Assembly (NCBI RefSeq): GCF_009733535.1
Contig: NZ_SMMI01000026.1
Span: 1-41,571, forward strand
Origin: Sphingobacterium endophyticum
GTDB lineage: Bacteria; Bacteroidota; Bacteroidia; Sphingobacteriales; Sphingobacteriaceae
Length of the DNA stretch: 41,571 nt
Direction: 5' to 3'
Part shown: positions 16,619-25,692 of the stretch, piece after piece
Layout: every line of letters begins with the position of its first letter
How positions within the stretch are numbered: the first letter of the stretch is position 1
Program-made: the position numbers and the translations under genes
The notes under the pieces: model-generated
What the model was told of the DNA's origin: nothing
Seen by the model: the letters and a program-made list of their open reading frames with translations, nothing else
Databases searched by the model: none

Positions 16619-17608
16619 TTAATTAGTAGGTGCCGTAACTGGACTTCCTGTTGGAGGTAATACTTGTGGTGTATCGCCTTTTGGACCAGGGATAATATCA
16701 ATTACTTCCACATCAAATACTAATGGAGCGTATGGTGGAATTAAGTTACTTTGTTGACGCTCACCATATCCTAAGGATGATGGAATAATCAACGTTGCTT
16801 TTCCTCCTTTTTTCAATAATTGAAGACCTTCAGTCCATCCTGGAATTACAGGAGTATGTCCAACACGAACACGTAATGGCTCATATTGCTTCATTGGATG
16901 GAAGATTTTTTCCTTTTGCGCAACAGCTTGTAAGCTTGTGTCAAATATCTTATCGTTGGTCAATCCTCCAGTATAGTTAATAACTACTGTATCACCTACT
17001 ACTGGGTTCGCGCCAGTACCTTCTTCTTTAATTACGTATTGTAATCCAGTTGCAGTTTTCTTAGGTTGCAATTTGTTTTTCTCAACGTATTTCGCAATTT
17101 TAGCCTCCTCAGATTTTTTCAAACCTTCCATTTCAGCTAAATAATATTTGTTTACTTGTTCAAATAATACTGAATCTGTTAAATTACCTTTCTTGAAAAG
17201 TTTCTTAACCTTAATCGTAAATTGAATGTATTTATCTGCAAAATCAGGTTTTGGTTGGCCAGTTCTTGCAGCCATTGTATCCAAGTCCAATTTAAAAGTA
17301 GCGCTATCACCTTCACCTAACATTTTTAAAATGGTATTATTATCACCTGGATAACCACCTTGAACTAATGAATCAGGAATAACCGGTGCAATCTGTGGTA
17401 ATCCTAAATCATATGTACTTGCTAATAATGAGTCACGGTCTGTTTTAACAACAATATCCATAGCTAGAACGTCTCCACCTACAGCTTTATCGCCGCCTTT
17501 ATCTTCGAAGAACTTATATTCTAATCCACCATCACCTTTTTTGAAACTTTGGCATGACGCAAGCATAAGACCTGCTAATGCTGTTAATACTAAAATTGAT
17601 TTTTTCAT
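16619..17608 (-). CDS. FKBP-type peptidyl-prolyl isomerase lipoprotein
   Basis: A 329-residue lipoprotein: the N-terminal signal ends in the lipobox LASC (Cys 19), so it is anchored in a membrane facing the periplasm or cell surface. The C-terminal FKBP domain (about residues 185-312) has the expected pieces: GDTVVINYTGG, FDTS, VIPGWTEGL and SLGYGERQ. Residues about 30-150 look like a second, degenerate FKBP fold without the active-site residues, followed by a charged helical linker. It should help folding of exported proteins. It follows the nrnA-like gene by 27 nt and probably shares its transcript. Confidence 0.92.
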   Translation of the reverse strand: MKKSILVLTALAGLMLASCQSFKKGDGGLEYKFFEDKGGDKAVGGDVLAMDIVVKTDRDSLLASTYDLGLPQIAPVIPDSLVQGGYPGDNNTILKMLGEGDSATFKLDLDTMAARTGQPKPDFADKYIQFTIKVKKLFKKGNLTDSVLFEQVNKYYLAEMEGLKKSEEAKIAKYVEKNKLQPKKTATGLQYVIKEEGTGANPVVGDTVVINYTGGLTNDKIFDTSLQAVAQKEKIFHPMKQYEPLRVRVGHTPVIPGWTEGLQLLKKGGKATLIIPSSLGYGERQQSNLIPPYAPLVFDVEVIDIIPGPKGDTPQVLPPTGSPVTAPTN

Positions 17609-17635
17609 TTTTTTATTTATAACGCTTATTATATT

Positions 17636-18643
17636 CTATGTTAAATAATTCTTATACAAGGGTAGGATAGACTTAAATTTTGAGACTACTTTCTCTAAGT
17701 CTTCCGATGAATTGCCTCCCGCAGCATTTAAATGCCCACCACCATTGAAATATTTCCTGCAGATCTCATTGCATGGTATCTCTCCAATCGATCGCAAAGA
17801 TAATTTAATTAATTCAGTTCTATCAATAAATAGTCCTGCCAATCGAATTCCTTTAATGGATAGGGCATAATTTACCAAACCTTCTGTATCTCCAGTAGTA
17901 ACATTAAATTTAGCCAGGTCCTCTTTGCTCAATGAAAATAGGGCGGTATTGTATTCTGGAATAACTTCAAGGCAGTTTAGTAAGCTATAACCTAAAAACT
18001 TTAAACGGTTTTCGGTAGAACTATTGTATATATTCTCGTGTATTTCCCAATTTTTTGCCCCAGCATCGATTAAATTCGCTATAATATGATGAACCGCAGA
18101 GGTTGTTGACCTAAATCGGAAAGATCCAGTGTCAGTCATAATACCTGCATATAGGCAAGCTGCAATTTCAGGGCTGATAGACTCTTTATCCTTATATACA
18201 TCCGCAATGAAGGTATAAATTAACTGCGCTGTAGCCGCTGCACTGGAGTCCCAATATTCAACCGTCGCAAAATCTTCCGGATCTAAATGATGGTCAATCA
18301 TCCATTTCTGACCTTTCGCTTCACGAATTACTGGCTCCAGAATATTAGTTCTTGACAAGGCACTATAGTCTAAACAAAATATGATATCTGCTTCATCAAA
18401 CAGACCCTGTGCTAGTTCAGAATCGGAAGGATAATATATTAAATCTTCAAAACCTGGCATCCAATCTAAAAATGTTGGAAAATCCGATGATAATATAACC
18501 TGAACATCATGATCCTTACCTTTTAACCAATGGTATAATCCTAAAGATGAACCCAATGCATCTCCATCAGGCTTATGGTGAGTTGTAATTATGATCTTCT
18601 TAGGTCTGGAAAGTTCTTCTAAATATTCTTCTCCTTGTAGCAT
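17636..18643 (-). CDS. nrnA: DHH-family phosphoesterase, NrnA-like (nanoRNase/pAp phosphatase)
   Basis: A 335-residue DHH/DHHA1 enzyme. Metal-binding motifs are visible in order: HHKPDGDALGSS (about 22-33), FCLDYSALSR, the name-giving DHH in WMIDHHLDPE, TDTGSFRFRST, and the DHHA1 substrate motif GGGHLNAAGG near the end. NrnA proteins degrade 2-5 nt RNA and dephosphorylate 3'-phosphoadenosine 5'-phosphate. The symbol is by family resemblance; a c-di-AMP/pApA phosphodiesterase role is an alternative. First gene of a probable operon with the FKBP lipoprotein. Confidence 0.88.
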   Translation of the reverse strand: MLQGEEYLEELSRPKKIIITTHHKPDGDALGSSLGLYHWLKGKDHDVQVILSSDFPTFLDWMPGFEDLIYYPSDSELAQGLFDEADIIFCLDYSALSRTNILEPVIREAKGQKWMIDHHLDPEDFATVEYWDSSAAATAQLIYTFIADVYKDKESISPEIAACLYAGIMTDTGSFRFRSTTSAVHHIIANLIDAGAKNWEIHENIYNSSTENRLKFLGYSLLNCLEVIPEYNTALFSLSKEDLAKFNVTTGDTEGLVNYALSIKGIRLAGLFIDRTELIKLSLRSIGEIPCNEICRKYFNGGGHLNAAGGNSSEDLEKVVSKFKSILPLYKNYLT

Positions 18644-18659
18644 ACGTATTTTGTGAATG

Positions 18660-18686
18660 CAAACCTACTGAAAAAAAGTCTGCAAA
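18660..18686 (-). promoter_or_regulatory. Putative promoter of the nrnA-like gene
   Basis: On the reverse strand TTTG (18686-18683) and TAGGTTTG (18667-18660) are present, but the spacer is 15 nt rather than 19. The -7 element lies 16 nt before the ATG. Confidence 0.45.
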
Positions 18687-18759
18687 TAAAAAAAATTAAG
18701 CCTATAAATGTATCTTTTGCAATTTTTTGGAAACCTTGAAGCTCTTGAAAATTAATCTG

Positions 18760-21408
18760 TTAATGTCGAAAGGCATAGATTTTAAAATCCCTTTTAGTTG
18801 TCAATAAATAATTGCCTGAATTATAGTTGATTTTGCCATAATAGAACAACGGTAAACCCTCAACAGGAAAACCATCTACTAAACTGCCATTCTCAGCAAA
18901 TAGATAGATTAGATTCTCCTGGTCAGTAATCCCTAACTGAAACAAACTGCTGTTTACAGGAAAGAAATTTGGAGCCGAATCAATTTTTTGAGTGAAGTTA
19001 TAATCATAGAGCTGCTTTGGAGTATCGCCCAATTCAAATACTTGCATGTAGGATCCGTCAAATGTTATCAATTCAGGGGTTGTACTTCCATTGATATTTT
19101 CAAAATATGCTTTATAGCCTTTATTCCATTCCCCTTCAAACACAACCTTATTACTTCCATCGGACTTTATTTGATGTAATTTGCCATCACTGTCTGTTGC
19201 ATAGAAAATATATTCATTATCCCTTAACGTAACGCCCAATGGGCTCTCAAAGGTGACATCGCCCTCTATATCAATTTCTTTTGTTTTGCTCCCTGATTGA
19301 TCAAAGAAATAAACTCGACCAAAACTGGTTGATACGACAGCTTGATTGTTTACAAATGAAATTGGACCTAAAATATCTCCTTCAACTTCTGCTTGATCCC
19401 ATCCGCTAACTGGCCCGCCTTCCATATCATAAGCCATAATCCTATTTTTCCCTGGAATTAGTATGATCTGTTGTCCGTCCCATTCAGCTACCGTTGGAGA
19501 TGCAACTGGTTCTGAAGTAACACTCGTCGAAAAACCTTTTAGAGTCTTACCACTTGTATCAAATCTATATAATCGTCTCCTATCAGTTACCAGTAGTAAA
19601 CTACGGTCAGCTAGCTGTTTTACCCCACCAACTATGCGCCCAGAAAACAAGGTCGACCATAATTTCGCCCCAGAAGGATGAATAGCATGTACGGTATGGT
19701 CTTGTTCTTGAACCATAATAAATTGGGAAGTATCCGACTGTTCAAATAAATATGGTCCATTTATTAATCGGCTTCCCATTTCATAAGTCCATTCAGGGGT
19801 AACTCCTAAGCGGCTTTTACTCTTATAAATGCCATAAAATCGACTTAGAAAATTCCCACCATTGCCGGACAGTTGCAATGACCAGGAATAAAAATCCTGA
19901 TATCCATATTCCTCCTCATCCCTGAATTTTTTGCTAAATTCCGACTTTAAGGTATTATTGATAAAGTTACCTCCATTCTTTGTATTGATAAAGAAAGTAA
20001 CATTTGCTTCATTGCCCTGAATCTGATCATAATTCTTAAAACCTAAACTCGCAACAAGTAGATCCTTGTTTTTCCATTTACGTATATACTCCTGAATCGT
20101 TGATTGCTGGTTTGCCATAACCAACATATCATTGATACGAACGAAATAAGGTCTTGAAAATGCTTTTAATCCTTCTCCAAAATAACGATATGGAATGTTT
20201 GCAAATCGAAACCGGTAGGTGCTATCACCGACATGTTCTGCAATGTTTCCTAAGATTTCTTCAAATTTACTGCTGTCTTGAATCGTAATAAATCCTAAAT
20301 AATCTGAATTAGTCTGTTCGGCTACAGCAAAATTCCCCGCTAAAGTAGATTGAAAATCTAAAAGTAAACCTTCCTTATTTTTATTGATTTCAGTCGCCTG
20401 CCCTTGAAGTTGTTTATAATTGTCTTGTTTAGACTGCCACAAATTTAATTCCTCAAACCAGGTCTTTGAATCACTGAATGAGTATTCTACATACATCATG
20501 GTGCTGGATGGAAAGTAATTATATAAACGCTGCGTTGTTTTGCTCTGATTAGAAAATAAAGAAATATATTCTTTATCCTTTTCCTTAAGTTGGCTTTCGC
20601 CTGTAAGCATTAAGGCATCCTGTTTAAAATTAATATTCCAAACTGTTTCTCCTTTTAAACCAACAAATTGTTTAAGGAAATCCCCAGGTTTACTTTGTTT
20701 GAAAACTGATATAAATTGAGTAAGGTTTTGTTGGGGAATGTATATCGTAAATGGTGCATTCCTATTGTTATGTTCATTAAAAAATGAAACCTGATCTTTC
20801 TTTAACTTCTCAGTTTTTTTATCACTGACCTTAACTAAGAGTGATTTGTTAAAACTGGAAAAGAATATATCGTCATGGAAAGAAACATAAAATAATGAGT
20901 CCACATTTTTTTTATCCTTGCTTAACGTGTCGGCTTCCAAGTTTGAGAATTGATAAATCCTTATTCCTGCTGTGTCTTGCGTATTGACTTTGTATTTTTT
21001 GCTTAGCGTTAAAAATGTTTGATCAAGAATTGCCTGATCAACCTTCTCTTTGCTATGAATACTAAATAAGGTACTCATCCCTTCCTTTTCTGGATGAAAA
21101 GACATTAATATTTCAGCACCACCAACCAATGGCGTTAATTCTTTGTTACGAAGCAGGTTTTGCTTCAATTGTTTGAGTTTTTGCATACCATGTTTTCCTA
21201 ACATGGCCTCAAAAATTTCAAAATCTTTAAAGATATTGTCCGTAGTCGCATCATTTAAAAAAGAGGCTATTAAATAGGTATCCTCTGGTAGATGTTGTGC
21301 TGGACCTACGTATTCATGTTGTTCCTTGTTTAAATCCCCAAAGTAAAAAACCGACGCAACAACCACCGCAATAAATAGAAGGACTGAAACAATTATTGTA
21401 TTTCTCAT
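18760..21408 (-). CDS. Membrane-anchored protein with C-terminal beta-propeller, function unknown
   Basis: An 882-residue protein I cannot assign to a characterised family. One hydrophobic span at about residues 4-23 (IIVSVLLFIAVVVASVFYF) acts as anchor or uncleaved signal, placing the rest in the periplasm. Residues about 35-540 are mixed alpha/beta and loosely recall DUF3352-type proteins (VGPAQHLPEDTYLIASF start). Residues about 550-882 are repeats of the pattern 'G..L....D.G.......' (HAIHPSGAKLWS, YRFDTSGKTLKG, YFFDQSGSKTKE, HQIKSDGSNKV), a PQQ/WD40-like propeller. The gene has its own upstream region and stands alone between nrnA and the divergent DUF423 gene. A scaffold or sensor at the envelope is the safest guess. 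Confidence 0.8.
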   Translation of the reverse strand: MRNTIIVSVLLFIAVVVASVFYFGDLNKEQHEYVGPAQHLPEDTYLIASFLNDATTDNIFKDFEIFEAMLGKHGMQKLKQLKQNLLRNKELTPLVGGAEILMSFHPEKEGMSTLFSIHSKEKVDQAILDQTFLTLSKKYKVNTQDTAGIRIYQFSNLEADTLSKDKKNVDSLFYVSFHDDIFFSSFNKSLLVKVSDKKTEKLKKDQVSFFNEHNNRNAPFTIYIPQQNLTQFISVFKQSKPGDFLKQFVGLKGETVWNINFKQDALMLTGESQLKEKDKEYISLFSNQSKTTQRLYNYFPSSTMMYVEYSFSDSKTWFEELNLWQSKQDNYKQLQGQATEINKNKEGLLLDFQSTLAGNFAVAEQTNSDYLGFITIQDSSKFEEILGNIAEHVGDSTYRFRFANIPYRYFGEGLKAFSRPYFVRINDMLVMANQQSTIQEYIRKWKNKDLLVASLGFKNYDQIQGNEANVTFFINTKNGGNFINNTLKSEFSKKFRDEEEYGYQDFYSWSLQLSGNGGNFLSRFYGIYKSKSRLGVTPEWTYEMGSRLINGPYLFEQSDTSQFIMVQEQDHTVHAIHPSGAKLWSTLFSGRIVGGVKQLADRSLLLVTDRRRLYRFDTSGKTLKGFSTSVTSEPVASPTVAEWDGQQIILIPGKNRIMAYDMEGGPVSGWDQAEVEGDILGPISFVNNQAVVSTSFGRVYFFDQSGSKTKEIDIEGDVTFESPLGVTLRDNEYIFYATDSDGKLHQIKSDGSNKVVFEGEWNKGYKAYFENINGSTTPELITFDGSYMQVFELGDTPKQLYDYNFTQKIDSAPNFFPVNSSLFQLGITDQENLIYLFAENGSLVDGFPVEGLPLFYYGKINYNSGNYLLTTKRDFKIYAFRH

Positions 21409-21460
21409 GGACGAAAACTCTTCCTTTTGTTTGTTTTAATGTTGAATATATACAAATTTC

Positions 21461-21468
21461 CAAAAATA
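21461..21468 (-). promoter_or_regulatory. Possible -7 element of the propeller gene
   Basis: TATTTTTG on the reverse strand, 52 nt before the ATG at 21408. No TTTG is found at the -33 distance, so support is weak. Confidence 0.3.
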
Positions 21469-21541
21469 GGAGCGCTTTTTAAGAAGTTATTTTATACATT
21501 TATAAACGAAAAATCTTAAGCGATTATTTTAGCTTTTTTTT

Positions 21542-21931
21542 ATGAACAAACAAATTATCCTAACTGCTTCTTTTTTTGGTTTGTTAGCTGTTATACTTGG
21601 TGCGTTTGGAGCACATGGTTTAGAAGGTAAAATTTCCGAAAAACAACTAGAAACTTGGGGTACTGCAAACCAATACCATTTTTACCATACTTTAGCACTT
21701 CTTTTTTTATCAACTTTCTCAAGAGCGAAAAGCCAATCCATTAAAGTTTCTTATATCATGTTTACAATTGGTATCATTCTTTTCTCCGGATCCCTTTACC
21801 TCCTAAGCACCAGAAACCTCTTAGGAATCGAAAATATATCCATCATCGGCCCCGTAACTCCTCTTGGCGGACTTTGTTTTATGGTAGGATGGATCGCTTT
21901 ATTTATAGCCGCAATGAAAAATAGAGCGTAA
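21542..21931 (+). CDS. DUF423 family small membrane protein
   Basis: A 129-residue protein with four hydrophobic spans and the DUF423 (YgdD) signature near the start: LGAFGAHGLEGKIS, then TANQYHFYHTLALL. The family is widespread and its molecular role is not established. The gene is divergent from the propeller gene and is followed by a large inverted repeat before priA. Confidence 0.92.
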   Translation: MNKQIILTASFFGLLAVILGAFGAHGLEGKISEKQLETWGTANQYHFYHTLALLFLSTFSRAKSQSIKVSYIMFTIGIILFSGSLYLLSTRNLLGIENISIIGPVTPLGGLCFMVGWIALFIAAMKNRA

Positions 21932-22019
21932 AGTAGTATTTAGTATTAAGTAGTTAGTATTTAGACATTTGAAAGGCTTGATTGAATCTAACTACTAAAT
22001 ACTAACTACTAAATACTAT
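21932..22019. repeat. Inverted repeat of TAGTATTTAG-type units
   Basis: A left arm (about 21933-21964) and a right arm (21988-22019) are inverted copies: 27 of 32 positions match without gaps. The 23-nt spacer holds no obvious signal. Each arm itself consists of the iterated unit AGTAGTTAGTATTT. It fills nearly all of the 96 bp between the DUF423 stop and the priA start. Transcribed, it would form a long hairpin without a T run, so it looks like a dispersed palindromic repeat rather than a simple terminator. Confidence 0.75.
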
Positions 22020-22027
22020 CTTTGTTT

Positions 22028-24508
22028 ATGCCTCAACTGGATTTATCTGCTCCAAGTCGTACAACCTACTTTGTCAAGGTTATCTTACCATTAGCAATTG
22101 CTAAATCATATACCTATCGCGTTCCTTTTGACCTTGCTGATAAAGTCAAAGTGGGGGTGAGGGTAATTGTACAATTTGGGAAAAATAAGATCTATTCTGC
22201 GGTTGTAAAGGAAATTACAACAGAGCCACCTTTAAAGTATGAGGCGAAGTATATTTTGGATGTAGTGGATAATGATCCGATAGTTAATTCCACACAATTG
22301 CAAATGTGGGATTGGATTGCAGAATATTACATGTGTCATGTTGGAGATGTGATGCAGGCTGCTTTGCCGGCTGCCTTAAAGATGGCTTCAGAAACTAAGA
22401 TTATGGCTTCTGATGATCCGAATTTAGATCGATCTATTGTTTCTGATAAAGGATATATGATTTTAGAAGCATTAGATCTAGCAGGCGAATTGACTGTTAA
22501 TGATGTTATCAAGATTCTAGGACAGAAAACAGTCTTCCCTCTCCTGAGAAGCCTATTTGAACATGGATTCATTCTTATTTCAGAGGAAATTAAACAGAAA
22601 TACAAACCAAAGACTAAAGCGTTTTTACGCTTGGCCTCTGAGTTCAATGATCCTGATGGAAGACGGGAATTATTAGATAGCTTAAATCGAGCCCCTAAAC
22701 AGCAAGATGCAGTCATTGCTTTTTTGCAGTTATTGAAGAGTAAAACTGATATCTCAAGACAAGATATCATGGAGGCCTCAGGTTCTGGAGCTACCGCAAT
22801 TTCTGGACTAATTGAAAAAGGAATTTTTACTGTTGACGAAAAAGTGGTCAGCCGTTTTGAAGGTACTGATGTACTGCTTTCTCCAAATTTTAATTTTAGT
22901 CATGCCCAAGAATCTTCCTTCAACCAAATTAAGACCTCATTTCAAAATAAAGATGTAGCATTGCTGCATGGTGTGACTGCTTCGGGAAAAACACAAATCT
23001 ATATTAGGTTGATTGAAGAGGTGCTTGAAAAAGGGAATAATGCTTTGTATCTATTGCCAGAAATTGCCCTTACAGCACAAATTACGGAGCGTTTAAAGTT
23101 GCACTTTGGTGACCAACTTGGGGTTTACCACTCTAAATTTAATGACAATGAGCGTGCTGAAGTATGGCATAAAGTCAATAAAGGCGATTTTAAAGTAATC
23201 ATAGGTGCTCGGTCTGCTGTATTCCTGCCTTTCCAAAACCTCGGATTGATCATAGTGGATGAAGAACATGAAACCTCCTATAAGCAATATGATCCTGCCC
23301 CTCGATATCATGGCCGTGATACAGCTATTTATTTAGCACATCAACATCAGGCCAAGGTATTGCTCGGCTCGGCAACTCCTTCCGTCGAAAGTTACTATAA
23401 TGCTAAGGCAGGAAAGTATGCCTTAATTGAATTGATGGAAAGGTACGGAAATGCCAAATTGCCGGCCATTGAGATTGTAGATATTACCGAGGCTTCAAGA
23501 AAAGAAGAAATGCATTCATATTTCAGCAGTAAACTATTGAATGCAATTCAAGAGGCCGTCAATAAAAAAGAACAAGTTATTTTATTCCAAAATCGAAGAG
23601 GACATACACCTTTTCTACAATGCGGTACCTGTGGCTACGTTGCTAAATGTATAAATTGTGATGTTAGTTTAACCTACCATAAATCCAGTAATTTAATGCA
23701 TTGTCATTATTGTGGCTTTTCTGAGCAAATGGTCGAAACTTGTCCTGCTTGTGGATTACCAAATATGCAGAGCAAAGGTTTCGGAACAGAAAGGGTAGAA
23801 GAGGAGTTAGAAATTCTATTACCTGAATTAAAAATCGGACGATTGGACCTTGATTCTACAAAAGGTAAGTATGGTTTTGATCGGGTGATTTCTGCTTTCG
23901 ATAATCAAGAGTTTGATGTTTTGATTGGAACTCAGATGATTACAAAAGGGCTTGATTTTGGAAACGTTACGCTCATTGGAATTATTAATGCAGATGGAAT
24001 GATTAACTTTCCCGATTTCAGAGCCTATGAAAGAGCGTTTTCACTATTCTCACAGGTTTCTGGAAGAGCCGGCCGTAGGGATGTGGAAGGAAAAGTAATC
24101 ATTCAGACCAACACCGCCAACCATAGAATTCTAGAACAGGTGACAAACCACGATTATAATAGCATGTTCTTAACTGAGGTCACGGAAAGAAAAAATTACC
24201 TATACCCACCATTTTACAGATTGATTAAATTAGATGTAAAACATCCTGATCAAGATTTAGTGCACGATGCAGCAAAAAGACTAGCCTCTCTTCTTCGTCA
24301 GCAACTTGCGGAAAGAGTTCTGGGACCAGAACCTCCTTTAGTGGCAAGAGTCAGAAATAATTTTATTCAAACCATTACCTTAAAGATTGAACGTAAGAAT
24401 ATTTCTATTGCTAAGGTGAAGGAATTGATTAAACAAGCTTTACTTCATTTTGAATTAGATAAGAAAAATAAAGGGGTGCGTGTGCAGATTGATGTTGATC
24501 CGTATTAA
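22028..24508 (+). CDS. priA: Primosomal replication-restart helicase PriA
   Basis: An 826-residue helicase that reloads the replisome at stalled forks. The N-terminal DNA-binding domain (about 10-105, with RTTYFVKVILPLAIAKSYTYRV) is followed by the Walker A loop HGVTASGKTQIY (about 314-325), the DEEH box (VDEEHETSYKQYDP), the zinc-binding cysteine pairs of the CGTCGY...CINCD...CHYCG...CPACG region (about 531-574) and the QVSGRAGRR motif. I start at ATG 22028 rather than the TTG two codons upstream, because that TTG lies inside a TAnnTTTG element (22017-22024). The stop codon overlaps the convergent PepSY gene by 4 bp. Confidence 0.95.
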   Translation: MPQLDLSAPSRTTYFVKVILPLAIAKSYTYRVPFDLADKVKVGVRVIVQFGKNKIYSAVVKEITTEPPLKYEAKYILDVVDNDPIVNSTQLQMWDWIAEYYMCHVGDVMQAALPAALKMASETKIMASDDPNLDRSIVSDKGYMILEALDLAGELTVNDVIKILGQKTVFPLLRSLFEHGFILISEEIKQKYKPKTKAFLRLASEFNDPDGRRELLDSLNRAPKQQDAVIAFLQLLKSKTDISRQDIMEASGSGATAISGLIEKGIFTVDEKVVSRFEGTDVLLSPNFNFSHAQESSFNQIKTSFQNKDVALLHGVTASGKTQIYIRLIEEVLEKGNNALYLLPEIALTAQITERLKLHFGDQLGVYHSKFNDNERAEVWHKVNKGDFKVIIGARSAVFLPFQNLGLIIVDEEHETSYKQYDPAPRYHGRDTAIYLAHQHQAKVLLGSATPSVESYYNAKAGKYALIELMERYGNAKLPAIEIVDITEASRKEEMHSYFSSKLLNAIQEAVNKKEQVILFQNRRGHTPFLQCGTCGYVAKCINCDVSLTYHKSSNLMHCHYCGFSEQMVETCPACGLPNMQSKGFGTERVEEELEILLPELKIGRLDLDSTKGKYGFDRVISAFDNQEFDVLIGTQMITKGLDFGNVTLIGIINADGMINFPDFRAYERAFSLFSQVSGRAGRRDVEGKVIIQTNTANHRILEQVTNHDYNSMFLTEVTERKNYLYPPFYRLIKLDVKHPDQDLVHDAAKRLASLLRQQLAERVLGPEPPLVARVRNNFIQTITLKIERKNISIAKVKELIKQALLHFELDKKNKGVRVQIDVDPY

Positions 24509-25692
24509 GGATTTCTTTTATTTATTCCGGATCTTTTACTGGATTTTCTTCTATTTCCTTTAACTTTATGTCGCCAGATTATAAATCCCGTAACCGGTAA
24601 GCTCGCACAAAATAATGAAATAATAAATGCCAGTATTTTAGTCGGCATGCCCGAAATATTTCCTGTATGAAGGTCATAATTCAAAGAACCCAATTTATCT
24701 CCAGTTTTTTGATTCTCACTTGAATTTATCTTTTCAATCGTGTTAGTACCCTTGTTGAAATAATACCATCTGAAATTTCCAGTTTTCATCTCTTCTAACC
24801 TGATCTGAACATCAAATGTTTGATCCTCTTCCTTACTGCTACGAATGGACATCATCCCTGAATTAGGATATTTATTTAGTAAATAGTGTAAAGCATTATC
24901 TATTTGTTCCCCTTCTCTAAAATATTCTGGGATTTTATCATGGGTTTCTTCCTTAACACCAAGATGTCTAATATCTAAACTATTGAAGAAGGTAATATAT
25001 GATTTTTTAAAGGATGGATATGTGAAAACTAAGCCAGTAATGGCTAATACAAGGGCTATTAAAAATGAATAAATGCCAATTACATTGTGCAGATCATAAT
25101 TTAGTCTTTTCCATTTCGATTTCCAATCTATCCAAAGGCTTCTTTTAAGTGTTTTTCCCCGCCAACGTTTTGGCCACCATAATATCAATCCCGATATTAA
25201 AGTGATCACAAAAACTATAGTCGATATTCCAACCACCCAAGTTCCATATTTCTTTCCTAATAAAAGATTCATATGCAGCTGAAGAATAATTTGAAAGAAT
25301 TCTGTCTTTGAATTTTCTATTGTAACGAGTTGTCCTGTATAGGGGTTGATGAAAATCCGTTTATAAGTCTTAAAATAATTCCAGTATCCAAAGGCCTCTG
25401 GGTCTATTTCTTGGACCCTAAAGATCCAACTTCGACTCTTCGATGGATATAAATCAACTCTTGAGATCGATTCGTCTGATTCTAAATATTGACTTGCGGA
25501 CTTTTTAAGTTGACTTAATGGAAGGGCCTCATTTTTATATTCTCTGTCGAGATAGTACTTCTCTGGATAGCTAATTAACTTAAGCTCATCAAAAAAAGTA
25601 TAAACACAGCCTGAAAGTCCTAAAATGATCACTACAATTCCAGTGGTCAGGCCTAACCATTTATGCAACCATAAGATAATACGCTTTACCAT
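24505..25692 (-). CDS. PepSY-associated transmembrane protein (siderophore-linked reductase type)
   Basis: A 395-residue inner-membrane protein with the PepSY_TM layout: spans near residues 10-32 (LHKWLGLTTGIVVIILGLSG), 150-172, 200-222 and 352-374. Histidines placed in or near spans (WLHKWLGL, LQLHMNLL, YDLHNVIG, NYDLHTG) could bind haem, as in membrane ferric/siderophore reductases. The long periplasmic loop contains PepSY-like pieces. It overlaps the upstream TonB receptor by one base (TAATG), so the two are translationally coupled and probably act together in iron uptake. The tail is strongly basic (RRKSSKRSG). Confidence 0.88.
   Translation of the reverse strand: MVKRIILWLHKWLGLTTGIVVIILGLSGCVYTFFDELKLISYPEKYYLDREYKNEALPLSQLKKSASQYLESDESISRVDLYPSKSRSWIFRVQEIDPEAFGYWNYFKTYKRIFINPYTGQLVTIENSKTEFFQIILQLHMNLLLGKKYGTWVVGISTIVFVITLISGLILWWPKRWRGKTLKRSLWIDWKSKWKRLNYDLHNVIGIYSFLIALVLAITGLVFTYPSFKKSYITFFNSLDIRHLGVKEETHDKIPEYFREGEQIDNALHYLLNKYPNSGMMSIRSSKEEDQTFDVQIRLEEMKTGNFRWYYFNKGTNTIEKINSSENQKTGDKLGSLNYDLHTGNISGMPTKILAFIISLFCASLPVTGFIIWRHKVKGNRRKSSKRSGINKRNP

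Noticed and set aside
22022..22027. TTG start for priA
   Set aside because: An ATG two codons later is preferable, and the TTG is part of a TAnnTTTG element.
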